A stretch of DNA of 64,000 nt, from NCBI RefSeq assembly GCF_001570805.1, contig NZ_BCSJ01000003.1, forward strand, positions 434,001 to 498,000. Direction: 5' to 3'. Under the pieces are notes generated by a model. It did not search any database and had not been told where the DNA came from. It worked only from the letters and a program-made list of their open reading frames with translations. Positions within the stretch are counted from its first letter, which is position 1, and each line of letters opens with the position of its first letter. The position numbers and the translations under genes were made by a program. Positions 26,562-35,041 of the stretch are shown here, one piece after another. Source of the DNA: Brevibacterium epidermidis NBRC 14811 (lineage in GTDB: Bacteria > Actinomycetota > Actinomycetes > Actinomycetales > Brevibacteriaceae).

Positions 26562-27920
26562 ATGAGTTCTCAGAACAATGCTGAGAGGAAGTCGATCCGC
26601 GCCCAGCTGCGCAAGGTCGTCGCTGCCTCGATGGCCGGAACGGTCGTCGAATGGTACGAGTTCTTCCTCTACGGTTCGGCCGCCACACTGGTTTTCAACC
26701 ACATCCTGTTCCCGCCTTCTGACAATCCGCTGACTCCGATCCTGGCCGGCTTCGCCACCTACGCAGTCGGATTCATCGCCCGCCCCATCGGCGGTATCGT
26801 CTTCGGACACTTCGGCGACAAATACGGACGTAAGAAGCTGCTGCAGCTCTCGATCGTCCTCGTCGGTGTGGCGACATTCCTCATGGGCTGCCTGCCGACC
26901 TTCGACCAGATCGGTTACCTCGCCCCGATCCTGCTCGTGCTGCTGCGTGTCGTGCAGGGCTTCGCCGTCGGCGGCGAATGGGGAGGCGCAGTGCTCCTCG
27001 TGGCCGAGCACGCACCGAACAAGGAACGTGGCTTCTGGGCGTCCTTCCCGCAGTCCGGTGTTCCCTTGGGCAACCTGCTCGCCACCGCAGTTCTGTTCGT
27101 CCTCACCGCGACTCTGACCGAAGAGCACTTCCTGTCGTGGGGTTGGAGAATTTCGTTCTGGCTGTCTGCCGTCATCGTCCTTATCGGCTACTACATCCGC
27201 ACCCGCGTCTCCGACGCTCCGATCTTCGACGAGGTTCAGGCCGAGGAGATCGAGGAAGGCGTTGACTACGGTGTCAAGGCCGTATTCAAGCGCTACCCGC
27301 GTGAGGTCTTCGCCGCGATGGGTCTGCGTTTCGTCGAGAACATCCACTACTACCTGGTGGTGACCTTCTCGATCACCTACCTTGCCACGCAGGTGAAGAT
27401 CGACTCGGCGGAGATCCTCGGACTCCTCCTCGGTGCACACGCGATCCATGCGGTTCTCGTTCCGATCGTGGGCGCAGCAACCGACCGCATCGGACGCAAG
27501 ATGCCCTACGCAGTGGGCATCATCCTGACAGCGACGTGGGGCTTCTTCGCCTTCCCGATGTATGACACCGGCAGCGCAGTGATGATCTTCCTCGCCCTGC
27601 TAATCGGCCTGGTCTTCCACGCGCTTATGTACGCCGGTCAGCCGGCGATCATGTCCGAGATGTTCCCGACCCGCATGCGCAATTCGGGCGTCTCGACCGG
27701 CTACCAGGTCACGGCCATCGTCGCCGGATCCTTCGCGCCGATCATCGCCACCGCGCTGCTCGACGCCTTCGGGTCCTCGATCCCGATCGCGCTCTACCTG
27801 CTGGCGGCTGCGATCATCTCGTTCGTCGCTCTCATGTTCACTCGCGAGACCAAGGGCATCGACCTGCGTTCCCTCGACCACGCAGATAAGGTGCGCCGCG
27901 GAGTCGCGACGGCCAGCTGA
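26562..27920 (+). CDS. MFS transporter, metabolite:H+ symporter (MHS) family
   Basis: 452 aa from the ATG at 26562, which has AAGGAG six bases upstream. Helix 1 begins GTVVEWYEFFLYGSAATLVF, the MHS hallmark; the loop motif is GHFGDKYGRKKLLQL, and helix 5 region reads QGFAVGGEWGGAVLLVAEHAP, strongly conserved in ShiA/ProP/KgtP relatives. Twelve membrane segments fit. It is a proton symporter for an organic acid or similar solute. It is distinct from the MHS protein at 10172. A hairpin follows its stop and the next gene, 3-hydroxybutyrate dehydrogenase, has its own leader, so a shared role in hydroxybutyrate use is only a guess from adjacency. Confidence 0.92.
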   Translation: MSSQNNAERKSIRAQLRKVVAASMAGTVVEWYEFFLYGSAATLVFNHILFPPSDNPLTPILAGFATYAVGFIARPIGGIVFGHFGDKYGRKKLLQLSIVLVGVATFLMGCLPTFDQIGYLAPILLVLLRVVQGFAVGGEWGGAVLLVAEHAPNKERGFWASFPQSGVPLGNLLATAVLFVLTATLTEEHFLSWGWRISFWLSAVIVLIGYYIRTRVSDAPIFDEVQAEEIEEGVDYGVKAVFKRYPREVFAAMGLRFVENIHYYLVVTFSITYLATQVKIDSAEILGLLLGAHAIHAVLVPIVGAATDRIGRKMPYAVGIILTATWGFFAFPMYDTGSAVMIFLALLIGLVFHALMYAGQPAIMSEMFPTRMRNSGVSTGYQVTAIVAGSFAPIIATALLDAFGSSIPIALYLLAAAIISFVALMFTRETKGIDLRSLDHADKVRRGVATAS

Positions 27921-27944
27921 TTCCAGCCAGCGCTCGTCTGATGG

Positions 27945-27974
27945 GGGCGGTGTCGGTGACTATCGGCACCGCCC
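27945..27974 (+). terminator. Terminator hairpin after the MHS transporter
   Basis: GGGCGGTGTCG (27945-27955) pairs with CGGCACCGCCC (27964-27974) with one G-U pair and an 8-nt loop, 25 bp after the transporter stop. A short CATTG tail rather than a T run. Confidence 0.7.
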
Positions 27975-28011
27975 TCATTGCGTGCCACCGTGCGCCCACC
28001 TCGATGAATCC

Positions 28012-28033
28012 TCGTCCACCATACGGTGGACGA
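28012..28033 (+). promoter_or_regulatory. Palindrome upstream of 3-hydroxybutyrate dehydrogenase (possible operator)
   Basis: TCGTCCACC-ATAC-GGTGGACGA: perfect 9-bp arms, and ATCC/GGAT extend it with one bulged base. It lies 41 bp before the ATG, where a regulator could block transcription. Which regulator is unknown. Confidence 0.5.
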
Positions 28034-28074
28034 TGGATACGCACCACTGACTCGAACCACGAAAGGGACATCTC

Positions 28075-28821
28075 ATGGGAGATCTCACCAGCAAACGCGC
28101 TCTCGTCACCGGCGGAGCATCCGGGCTCGGCAAAGCGATCGCCCAGTCCTTCGCTCAGGCCGGAGCCTCCGTCATCGTCGCCGACGTCGACGCTGACTCG
28201 GCGCAGGCCGTTGCCGACGACATCGGCGGCGAAGCGTGGGCCGTCAATCTGGCGGACACCTCGGCGTTGGAGGGCACCGAACTCGACGTCGACATCCTCG
28301 TCAACAACGCCGGCATCCAGCGGATCCACCCGATCACCGAATTCCCGCTCGAGGACTGGCGGCTGATCAACACCCTCATGCTCGAGGCGCCGTTCGTGCT
28401 GACGAAGGCGGTGCTGCCGAAGATGTACGAACGCGGCTGGGGACGGATCATCAACCTCTCCTCCGTCCACGGTCTGCGCGCCTCGGCGAACAAATCCGCC
28501 TACGTCGCGGCCAAGCACGGTCTCATGGGTCTGACGAAGACGACCGCGCTCGAGGCCGGCCCGCACGGCGTGACGTGCAATGCGATCAACCCCGGCTATG
28601 TGCTCACGCCCCTGGTCAAGGGGCAGATCGCGGACCAGGCGAAGACCAACGGCATCAGCGAGGACGAGGTCCTCGAGCAGGTCTTCCTCGGCCATTCCGC
28701 TGTGCCCAAGCTCGCCGAACCCGAGGATGTCGCGGCCATCGCGCTCTTCCTCGCCGGAGAGCATGCCGCAGTCATCAACGGCAGCGCCCACAGCATCGAC
28801 GGCGGTTGGGTCGCCGCCTGA
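28075..28821 (+). CDS. 3-hydroxybutyrate dehydrogenase (short-chain dehydrogenase)
   Basis: 248 aa; AAAGGGA lies eight bases before the ATG. Short-chain dehydrogenase motifs are complete: TGGASGLG (NAD binding), NNAG, the active-site Ser in NLSSVHGLRASANKSAY and YVAAK (Tyr/Lys). The segment GIQRIHPITEFPLEDW and the C-terminal IDGGWVAA, with long NPGYVLTPLVKGQI insertion helix, are those of D-3-hydroxybutyrate dehydrogenases. It interconverts 3-hydroxybutyrate and acetoacetate with NAD, acting in PHB or ketone-body breakdown in the cytoplasm. No acetoacetyl-CoA transferase is nearby. Confidence 0.88.
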   Translation: MGDLTSKRALVTGGASGLGKAIAQSFAQAGASVIVADVDADSAQAVADDIGGEAWAVNLADTSALEGTELDVDILVNNAGIQRIHPITEFPLEDWRLINTLMLEAPFVLTKAVLPKMYERGWGRIINLSSVHGLRASANKSAYVAAKHGLMGLTKTTALEAGPHGVTCNAINPGYVLTPLVKGQIADQAKTNGISEDEVLEQVFLGHSAVPKLAEPEDVAAIALFLAGEHAAVINGSAHSIDGGWVAA

Positions 28822-28844
28822 CCACCCTGGCGTAGCACCCGCCT

Positions 28845-28916
28845 TCTAACTACTACCTGACGGCGGCCCAGATACCTCGCGCAAGGTTGCTGGGCCGCCG
28901 TCAGGTAGCAATTAGA
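28845..28916. terminator. Long inverted repeat between convergent genes (27-bp arms)
   Basis: Arms 28845-28871 and 28890-28916 match at 25 of 27 positions; the inner 19 bp are perfect. The 18-nt loop itself contains ACCT/AGGT. It starts 24 bp after the dehydrogenase stop and the right arm overlaps the last bases and TAA of the lysR gene. It is probably a bidirectional terminator, or a palindromic repeat unit used as one; compare 2446-2505. Confidence 0.78.
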
Positions 28917-29787
28917 GGGATTCTAGGACTTTGCGGACTCCGGCGTTGCGTAGGGACTCGTGGCGGACCGAGGCCCAGTAGGACACCTGTTTGGAGAACA
29001 GCTCAGGCAGCACCTGCACCAGGCGGGAATTGCCGTGGGCGAGGAAGTCCGGCAGGATCCCGATCCCGGCTCCGCGCGAAGTCGCGAGCACATGCGCATG
29101 CACCGAGGTGGACCGGAAGAAGCCTTTCCCGCGGGGAAGGGCATCGGCCGCCTCGTCGAGATCATCGACCCGCAGTGAGTTCTCGATGTAATAGACCATC
29201 CGGTGGTCGGCCAGATCGTCCAGCGTCTGCGGCATCGGATGCGAGGCGATGTAGTCCTGTGAGGCATAGAGCTGGAGCCGATAGTCGCGGATGTGCTTGG
29301 CAATCGAGCGCGGGGCATCCGGCCGCCCGACGACGATCTCGATATCAACACCCGACCGGTACTGCCTGGCCCGCTGCGTGGCGGTGATCAGCTCGATCTG
29401 CAGACCCGGATGCTGGGCCTGCAGTTCAGTGAGCGCCGGAACAGCGTACTCGAGGGCGAAGGCCTGCGGGCAGGCCAGCCGGATCGTCCCGGACAGGGCC
29501 GAATTCGAATGTGCCTCGATGCGGCCCAGAGCGGCCTCGATGTCCTCGGCGATCGGCAGCAGCTGACGCCCGGCGGCGCTGAGCTCCCACCCGTCGGGGG
29601 ACGCCACGAGCACTCGATCGCCGTACGCCTTCTCGAGCGCGGCGATGCGCCTGGACACAGTCGTGTGATTGAGTCCGAGGCTGTGCGCCGCGGCCGTGAA
29701 CTTCCCCAATCGAGCGACGGCAAGCAGAGTCAGCAGATCCTCGGGGGCGATCTGCGGACCGGAACTGCCTGGTGCATAGGAAGCCAT
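28912..29787 (-). CDS. LysR-family transcriptional regulator
   Basis: 291 aa. The N-terminal winged helix (about 17-75) reads EDLLTLLAVARLGKFTAAAHSLGLNHTTVSRRIAALEK, the LysR DNA-binding domain; the rest is the periplasmic-binding-like effector domain (SGTIRLACPQAFALEY, GAGIGILPDFLAHGN). It is divergent from 3-hydroxyisobutyrate dehydrogenase with 140 bp between them, the usual arrangement for a LysR regulator and its target. Paired half-sites at 29788 and 29884 support this. The gene stop lies within a long inverted repeat. Confidence 0.93.
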   Translation of the reverse strand: MASYAPGSSGPQIAPEDLLTLLAVARLGKFTAAAHSLGLNHTTVSRRIAALEKAYGDRVLVASPDGWELSAAGRQLLPIAEDIEAALGRIEAHSNSALSGTIRLACPQAFALEYAVPALTELQAQHPGLQIELITATQRARQYRSGVDIEIVVGRPDAPRSIAKHIRDYRLQLYASQDYIASHPMPQTLDDLADHRMVYYIENSLRVDDLDEAADALPRGKGFFRSTSVHAHVLATSRGAGIGILPDFLAHGNSRLVQVLPELFSKQVSYWASVRHESLRNAGVRKVLESL

Positions 29788-29892
29788 AGTGTTCCCATTC
29801 TATCTGCGTACGCGCACATAAACGGTGCGGAATAAGTGAGGCTCCCCGTCGGGCCTCCCCGCGTCGACTGGCGTACTGTGAGAGGGAACACT
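29788..29892. promoter_or_regulatory. Divergent promoter region with 9-bp inverted half-sites
   Basis: AGTGTTCCC at 29788-29796 and its exact reverse complement GGGAACACT at 29884-29892 flank the space between lysR and mmsB. The first abuts the lysR start codon and the second ends 35 bp before the mmsB ATG. Candidate sites for LysR autoregulation and target control; inference from position and symmetry. Confidence 0.45.
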
Positions 29893-29927
29893 GCAGAGAA
29901 GCTGAACATGATGCGAGGAGGCATATT

Positions 29928-30833
29928 ATGTCGACGATTGGATGGGTAGGCCTGGGAAATATGGGCCGCCCGATGACTGCGAACCTGGTCAAGGCCGGTC
30001 ACACCGTCAACGGTTTCGATCTCGTCCCCGAAGCCGTGGAGGCAGCCGCGAAGAGCGGCGTGAACCCGGTGAATTCCATCGCCGAGGCGGTCGCCGGTGC
30101 CGATATCGTCTTCACGATGCTGCCTAAGGGTGAGCACGCCCGCACCGCCTACCTCGAACCCGACGGCGTCCTGGCCAACGCGGACCAGAAGACGCTCCTC
30201 ATCGATTCGTCGACGATCGACTTCGATTCGGCCCGTGTCCTCCACGCCGAGGCGGCCAAGGCAGGCTTCCGCCTCATCGACGGTCCCGTCTCCGGCGGAG
30301 TAACCGGTGCCGAAGCCGGCACCCTGACCTTCATGCTCGGCGGCGCCGATGCCGATGTCGAAGAGGCTCGTCCCGTCATCGAGGCGATGGCCGGCAACAT
30401 CTTCCACGCCGGCGGTGACGCCGCAGGTCAGGCCGCGAAGATCGTGAACAACATGATGCTCTCGATCAGCCTCCAGGGTGTCGTCGAAGGCGCCGTTCTC
30501 GCCGATCGCTTCGGTCTCGACCCGAAGGTCTTCCACGATATTGCGAAGGTCTCCTCCGGCGACTCCTGGCCGCTGCGCACCTGGTACCCGGTGCCCGGCG
30601 TGACCACGACGGCCGCAGCGAACAACGAGTTCAAGCCCGGCTTCGCCACCGCACTCATGCACAAGGACGTCGGCCTCGCCCTCGCCGGTGCCGAGACCCA
30701 GGGTGTCGACCTCCCGGCCGCCACCCTCGTCCACGCACAGCTGCAGAAGCTCATGGACGAAGACCTCGGCGGTCTCGACACCTCCGCGCTGATCAAGAAC
30801 ATCGACCCCAACGCCGAGGGTCTGCCGAAGTAA
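29928..30833 (+). CDS. mmsB: 3-hydroxyisobutyrate dehydrogenase
   Basis: 301 aa; GGAGG upstream of the ATG. Beta-hydroxyacid dehydrogenase motifs: GWVGLGNMGRPM (NAD binding), DGPVSGGVTGAEAGTL (substrate binding) and GQAAKIVNNMML with the catalytic Lys at about residue 172. The C-terminal FKPGFATALMHKDVGLA is typical of the 3-hydroxyisobutyrate branch rather than tartronate semialdehyde reductase. It oxidises 3-hydroxyisobutyrate to methylmalonate semialdehyde in valine breakdown, which fits the presence of a Bkd-like dehydrogenase operon 10 kb upstream. Probably controlled by the divergent LysR protein. Confidence 0.9.
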   Translation: MSTIGWVGLGNMGRPMTANLVKAGHTVNGFDLVPEAVEAAAKSGVNPVNSIAEAVAGADIVFTMLPKGEHARTAYLEPDGVLANADQKTLLIDSSTIDFDSARVLHAEAAKAGFRLIDGPVSGGVTGAEAGTLTFMLGGADADVEEARPVIEAMAGNIFHAGGDAAGQAAKIVNNMMLSISLQGVVEGAVLADRFGLDPKVFHDIAKVSSGDSWPLRTWYPVPGVTTTAAANNEFKPGFATALMHKDVGLALAGAETQGVDLPAATLVHAQLQKLMDEDLGGLDTSALIKNIDPNAEGLPK

Positions 30834-30888
30834 GCACTGAGCTGGCGCCGAGCTGACGGCTGAACCGGCGTCGAGCCGGTACCGAGCT

Positions 30889-30939
30889 GCGGACGATCCG
30901 GGTCGAAGAATCATGATGATTTCGACCCGGATCGTCCGC
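30889..30939 (+). terminator. Terminator hairpin after mmsB
   Basis: Perfect 19-bp arms (30889-30907 and 30921-30939) with a 13-nt loop, followed by ATTTCGTT. It lies 56 bp after the mmsB stop. Confidence 0.85.
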
Positions 30940-31057
30940 ATTTCGTTACCCCGCCCAGAGGCGAGCCCGACCCTGTCGCCAAACGTGGCGCGAGACGCCG
31001 TCGTCCGGGCATCCTCGGCGACCTGAAACTTCGAGCGGCTCATGCAAGACTGGAGAC

Positions 31058-31798
31058 ATGAGTACGCCTGATTCCCCCTCCCCACTGTCCGCGGACGACA
31101 TCGCAGCCATTACCGGCAACCTCGACGAGGTGGCCGACCGGGCCCGTGCGGCCGCCGAGTCCAGCGGTCGCAGCGGTGACGATGTGCGCGTGCTGCTGGC
31201 CACGAAGACGCAGCCGGCGGAGAAGATCCGCGTCGCCCTCGAGCACGGGTTCACCCTCATCGGCGAGAACAAGGTGCAGGAGATCACCGGCAAGGCAGAG
31301 GCGCTGGCCGACCTCAATCCCGAGACCCACCTCATCGGACCGCTGCAGCGCAACAAGGTCAACCACACCCTGCGCCATGCGCAGTGCATCCAGTCCGTCG
31401 ACAACCTCCCGTTGGCCGAGAAGATCAACAACCGCCTCGACGTCCTCGACGAAACCGTCGACTACTTCATCCAGGTCAACACCTCCCGCGAGGACTCGAA
31501 GTTCGGCGTCGCACCCGAAGACGCCGAGGAGCTCATCACCGCGACCCGGGAACTCGGCCGGATGCGGCTGCGCGGACTCATGACGATCGGCCTGCCCGGC
31601 AGCAGCCCCGAAGAGATCCGCCCCAGCTACTCCGACCTGCGCGAACTCAGCGAGAAGTTGCGCGAATCCGGGGTCATGCCCGCCGAGGCGACCGAGCTGT
31701 CGATGGGCATGAGCGGCGACTTCGAACTCGCCATCGCCGAAGGGGCGACGATGGTCCGCGTCGGCTCGAGCATCTTCGGCGCCCGCGACTACTCCTGA
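31058..31798 (+). CDS. YggS/PROSC-family PLP homeostasis protein
   Basis: 246 aa. The PLP-binding Lys is in LLATKTQPAEKI (about residue 50), followed by IGENKVQEITGK and LIGPLQRNKVNHTL, all characteristic of the YggS/PROSC group; the C-terminus reads LSMGMSGDFELAIAEGATMVRVGSSIFGARDY. Members bind PLP in a TIM barrel without known catalysis and buffer cellular PLP and amino-acid pools. It stands alone here, not in the division cluster where many Gram-positive homologues sit. A tandem repeat follows the stop. Confidence 0.93.
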   Translation: MSTPDSPSPLSADDIAAITGNLDEVADRARAAAESSGRSGDDVRVLLATKTQPAEKIRVALEHGFTLIGENKVQEITGKAEALADLNPETHLIGPLQRNKVNHTLRHAQCIQSVDNLPLAEKINNRLDVLDETVDYFIQVNTSREDSKFGVAPEDAEELITATRELGRMRLRGLMTIGLPGSSPEEIRPSYSDLRELSEKLRESGVMPAEATELSMGMSGDFELAIAEGATMVRVGSSIFGARDYS

Positions 31799-31836
31799 AC
31801 GGACTTCCTCCACGACGTGGGGCGCGTCCGGGAACA

Positions 31837-31897
31837 CCGGTACGTCCTCCCCAAGGCCGGGTACGACTTTCACTGAACCGGGCATGTCCTTCCCCGA
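31837..31897. repeat. Three imperfect units of about 20 bp after the yggS-like gene
   Basis: CCGG recurs at 31837, 31857 and 31878 with related following sequence (TACGTCCTCCCC, GTACGACTTTCAC, GCATGTCCTTCCCC). A weaker related unit begins at the stop codon. Sequence similarity between units is modest. It belongs to the post-stop tandem repeat set. Confidence 0.55.
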
Positions 31898-31974
31898 TAC
31901 AGGGCGGGGGGAGAGAACCGTCACTTGATGACACCTGAGAGGCCGCCTCGGCGGGGATCTGCGATCATAGAAGC

Positions 31975-33909
31975 ATGAACAGCAGTCCAGAATTCTCCGC
32001 GTCAGCCACCTCGTCGGCACGGGACGTCAAGGTCCGTGCGCCCGAACTCGCCGGTCGCCGGTGGATGAACTCCGGCGGCAAGGATCTGACCCTTGCTGAC
32101 CTGCGCGGAAAGGTCGTCCTCCTCGACTTCTGGACGTTCTGTTGCATCAACTGCCTCCACGTCCTCGACGAACTGCGCCCATTGGAGGAGAAGTACTCCA
32201 AGGAACTCGTCATCATCGGCGTGCACTCGCCGAAGTTCGAGTTCGAACGCACCGTCGAAGCCGTCGATCAGGCCGTGGAACGCTACCAGGTCGAACACCT
32301 CGTCCTCGACGATCCCGACCTCGTCACCTGGCAGGCCTACACCGCCCGCGCCTGGCCGACTCTGGCCGTCATCGACCCCGAGGGCTACCTCGTGGCGACG
32401 ATGTCCGGCGAGGGCCACGCGGCCGGTCTCACTGAGATCATCGAAGGCCTCATCGAGGAGCATTCGGCCAAGGGCACCCTCCACTCCGGCGACGGCCCCT
32501 ACGTTCCGCCACCGGCACCGGAGACCGACCTGTTCTACCCCGGAAAGGCCACGCGCCTGCCTTCGGGCCACCTCCTCGTCGCTGATTCCGGACACCACAG
32601 CCTCGTCGAATACGACGACGATGCGGCTACGATCATCCGCCGCATCGGCACCGGAGTCCGCGGATCCGCTGACGGCGACTTCGCCTCGGCGAGCTTCAGC
32701 GAACCTGGCGGCATCACCGTGCTGCCCGAAGATCTCGCCGCCGAGGTCGGGTACCAGCTCATCGTCGCTGACACCGTCAACCACACCCTGCGCGGAATCG
32801 ACCTCGAGAACGAGACGGTCACGACGATCGCCGGCACGGGGGAGCAGCACATGGTCGGCGCCATCGACAATGTCCGCGGCAAGCCCGGTGAGCTGGGACG
32901 ATACGACGGACCCGCACGGGATGTGAAGCTGTCCTCGCCGTGGGATGTCCTCTTCGTCCCCTCCACCGCCGAGGTGGTCGTGGCGATGGCGGGCAACCAC
33001 ACCCTTTGGTCTTTCGACCCGAAGGACGGCACGATCCGCATCCTATCGGGCACGATGAACGAAGGCCTGGTCGACGGCGACGGAGAGACCGCCTGGTTCG
33101 CTCAGTCCTCCGGTCTCGACCTCGGACCCGCGGGCGAGGTGTTCGTCGCCGACTCCGAGACCTCGGCGATCCGCTGCCTCGACCCCGCCACCGGTGAAGT
33201 GTCCTCGCTGGTGGGCGTCGGACTCTTCGACTTCGGCTTCCGCGACGGACCGGCCGCCGAGGCGCGTCTGCAGCACCCGCTAGGCGTGCGCAGCCTGCCC
33301 GACGGGTCGGTCGCGATCGCCGACACCTACAACGGTGCGATCCGTCGTTTCGACCCGAAGACCGAGGAAGTCACGACCCTGGCGCGCGGACTGCGCGAAC
33401 CCTCGGACATCGTCCTCATCGACAATGAAGGCACCTCCGATGATGCCGAACTCATCGTCGTCGAATCCGCGGCGCATGCACTCACCCGGGTGAAGCTGCC
33501 CAAGGACGCTCAGAAGGTCGACGAAGGCGCACTGACGACGAAGCGCCCATCGACGGAGATCGCCTCCGGTCCGGTGTCGCTGACCGTGAGCTTCACTGTC
33601 CCGGCTGGTCAGAAACTCGACGATCGGTGGGGCGATCCCACCTTCCTGCAGGTATCTGCGACTCCGCCGGAACTCATCGTCTCCGGCGACGGCGGAGCCG
33701 AGGGACTCAGCCGCGATATCGTCATCGATCCCGAATTCACTGAAGGCGTGCTGCACGTGACCGCACGAGCCGCCGCCTGTGATGGCGAGCCCGGGGGAGA
33801 GATCCCGCTGCACGCCGCCTGCCACCTCTACCAGCAGGACTGGGGAATCCCCGTCGAGCTCGTGGACTCGGCGCCGAACGAACTCACCCTCGACCTCCGC
33901 GGCGCCTGA
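31975..33909 (+). CDS. NHLRC2-like protein: thioredoxin-like domain plus NHL beta-propeller
   Basis: 644 aa. Residues about 20-160 form a TlpA/ResA-like thioredoxin domain with the redox motif FWTFCCINC; residues about 190-510 contain NHL repeats (LPSGHLLVADSGHHSLVEY, PGGITVLPEDLA, LGVRSLPDGSVAIADTYNGA) that fold as a propeller; a C-terminal beta-rich domain follows. The order matches vertebrate NHLRC2 and its bacterial homologues, whose biochemical role is unresolved. No signal peptide, so cytoplasmic. It is transcribed alone, and convergent with the minus-strand operon at 34-37.7 kb. Confidence 0.88.
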   Translation: MNSSPEFSASATSSARDVKVRAPELAGRRWMNSGGKDLTLADLRGKVVLLDFWTFCCINCLHVLDELRPLEEKYSKELVIIGVHSPKFEFERTVEAVDQAVERYQVEHLVLDDPDLVTWQAYTARAWPTLAVIDPEGYLVATMSGEGHAAGLTEIIEGLIEEHSAKGTLHSGDGPYVPPPAPETDLFYPGKATRLPSGHLLVADSGHHSLVEYDDDAATIIRRIGTGVRGSADGDFASASFSEPGGITVLPEDLAAEVGYQLIVADTVNHTLRGIDLENETVTTIAGTGEQHMVGAIDNVRGKPGELGRYDGPARDVKLSSPWDVLFVPSTAEVVVAMAGNHTLWSFDPKDGTIRILSGTMNEGLVDGDGETAWFAQSSGLDLGPAGEVFVADSETSAIRCLDPATGEVSSLVGVGLFDFGFRDGPAAEARLQHPLGVRSLPDGSVAIADTYNGAIRRFDPKTEEVTTLARGLREPSDIVLIDNEGTSDDAELIVVESAAHALTRVKLPKDAQKVDEGALTTKRPSTEIASGPVSLTVSFTVPAGQKLDDRWGDPTFLQVSATPPELIVSGDGGAEGLSRDIVIDPEFTEGVLHVTARAAACDGEPGGEIPLHAACHLYQQDWGIPVELVDSAPNELTLDLRGA

Positions 33910-33912
33910 GGT

Positions 33913-33962
33913 CTCGGTCAAGGGCCCCTTGACCGGTTGTGTACTCGGTCAGGACCCCCTGA
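33913..33962. repeat. Two hairpin-forming repeats (31-bp period) between convergent genes
   Basis: CTCGGTCA starts at 33913 and again at 33944. The first copy is a perfect hairpin CGGTCAAGG-GCC-CCTTGACCG (33915-33935); the second contains TCAGG/CCTGA. They follow the NHL gene stop directly. Together they may terminate transcription from both sides. Confidence 0.65.
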
Positions 33963-34020
33963 TCACGATGCCGCGGGCCCGCCGCACGCGCCGCCGCCTG
34001 CCGCACGCGCGGCCAGTCGC

Positions 34021-34980
34021 TCAGGCGATGGCGACGTCGCCGAGGCGGCGCGGTTCGAAGCTCACCTGTGAGGACTTGACGACGACGGAGCCGCCCAGGA
34101 CGAAGGAGAGCTTCTCGTCGAAGTCGTGCTCGGCGGCCGTGACGATGTCCCGGTAGCGTCCCTTGACCCGCACCTCGACCGTCGAAGGCGTGAGTTCGAG
34201 GTCATTTCCGGACGAAGACAGCCCGATCTGCGGACTGCGCTCGAGCGACCAGGAGACGTCGCCGATGATCTCGTTGTCCGTGTCGTAGCCGAAGACGCAG
34301 CCGGCCGGCATGAGCGTCTTCGACTTCATGCAGTCCTGCAGGTGGTCGGTGACCTGCTCTTCCACGGTCTGCTCGAGCTTGGCCGTGGGCTCCGGTGAGA
34401 GCTTCACGGTGGGGGAGTCGCCGGGAGCGGTCACCTCGGAGCGTTGGGACTTGGACTTCAGATATGTCGCATCGAAACCGACGAGGTAGCTCGCAGGGAA
34501 CAGCACGGGCACATCTCCCGTGCTCACTCCGTAGCCGTTGACCGTTGCTGTCGACGAACCGGAGACGTCGAGGCTGAGGGTCGGCCATTCCTGCTGTTCG
34601 ATGGCCCACCGATCGAAGAGTCCCGCGCTGGCAGGCAGCCGGACCATGTTGAGATCGACGGTCTGCTCCTTGGAGGAGAGGTTATAGCTGAGGCGGACCT
34701 TCGCCTGGTCGCCGTCGACGGAGACGGTCTTCGCCTCGGGGTCGCGCGGCAGGTCGGGAGCCGCCGAGAGGACCTCGTCGCTGAGCGCCAAGGTCGACGA
34801 GGGAGTCGGTGTCGACAGGTAGGAGAAGGCACTCTGTGCATCGCCTTTTTCGATCGCCGAGATATAGGCCTCGGCAGCTCGGGCAGGTGTGTAGACGGTG
34901 AAGTTGAGGAGGGGGACCGCTGCAACCGTGAGGACGACGACCGTCAGCGCTGAGATCAGAAGTCTGCGCGACGTTCGCAT
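34021..34980 (-). CDS. Membrane-anchored exported protein, unknown function
   Basis: 319 aa. The N-terminus has one hydrophobic segment (RRLLISALTVVVLTVAAVPLL) that acts as a signal or anchor, followed by an NTF2/DUF4878-like start (ARAAEAYISAIEKGDAQSAFSYL). The rest is beta-rich with two Cys (LQDCMKSKTLMPAGCVFGYD) likely to form a disulfide outside the cell. It ends the minus-strand operon 61 bp after the pseudo-ABC-ATPase gene. I do not recognise the family. The exported location next to a wall-anchored protein suggests a joint envelope role. Confidence 0.8.
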   Translation of the reverse strand: MRTSRRLLISALTVVVLTVAAVPLLNFTVYTPARAAEAYISAIEKGDAQSAFSYLSTPTPSSTLALSDEVLSAAPDLPRDPEAKTVSVDGDQAKVRLSYNLSSKEQTVDLNMVRLPASAGLFDRWAIEQQEWPTLSLDVSGSSTATVNGYGVSTGDVPVLFPASYLVGFDATYLKSKSQRSEVTAPGDSPTVKLSPEPTAKLEQTVEEQVTDHLQDCMKSKTLMPAGCVFGYDTDNEIIGDVSWSLERSPQIGLSSSGNDLELTPSTVEVRVKGRYRDIVTAAEHDFDEKLSFVLGGSVVVKSSQVSFEPRRLGDVAIA

Positions 34981-35041
34981 GGCGCTCCTGATTGGGTCGG
35001 GACTGAGGGGACTGGGTAGTACTCAGTCTATCTGCAGGCCG

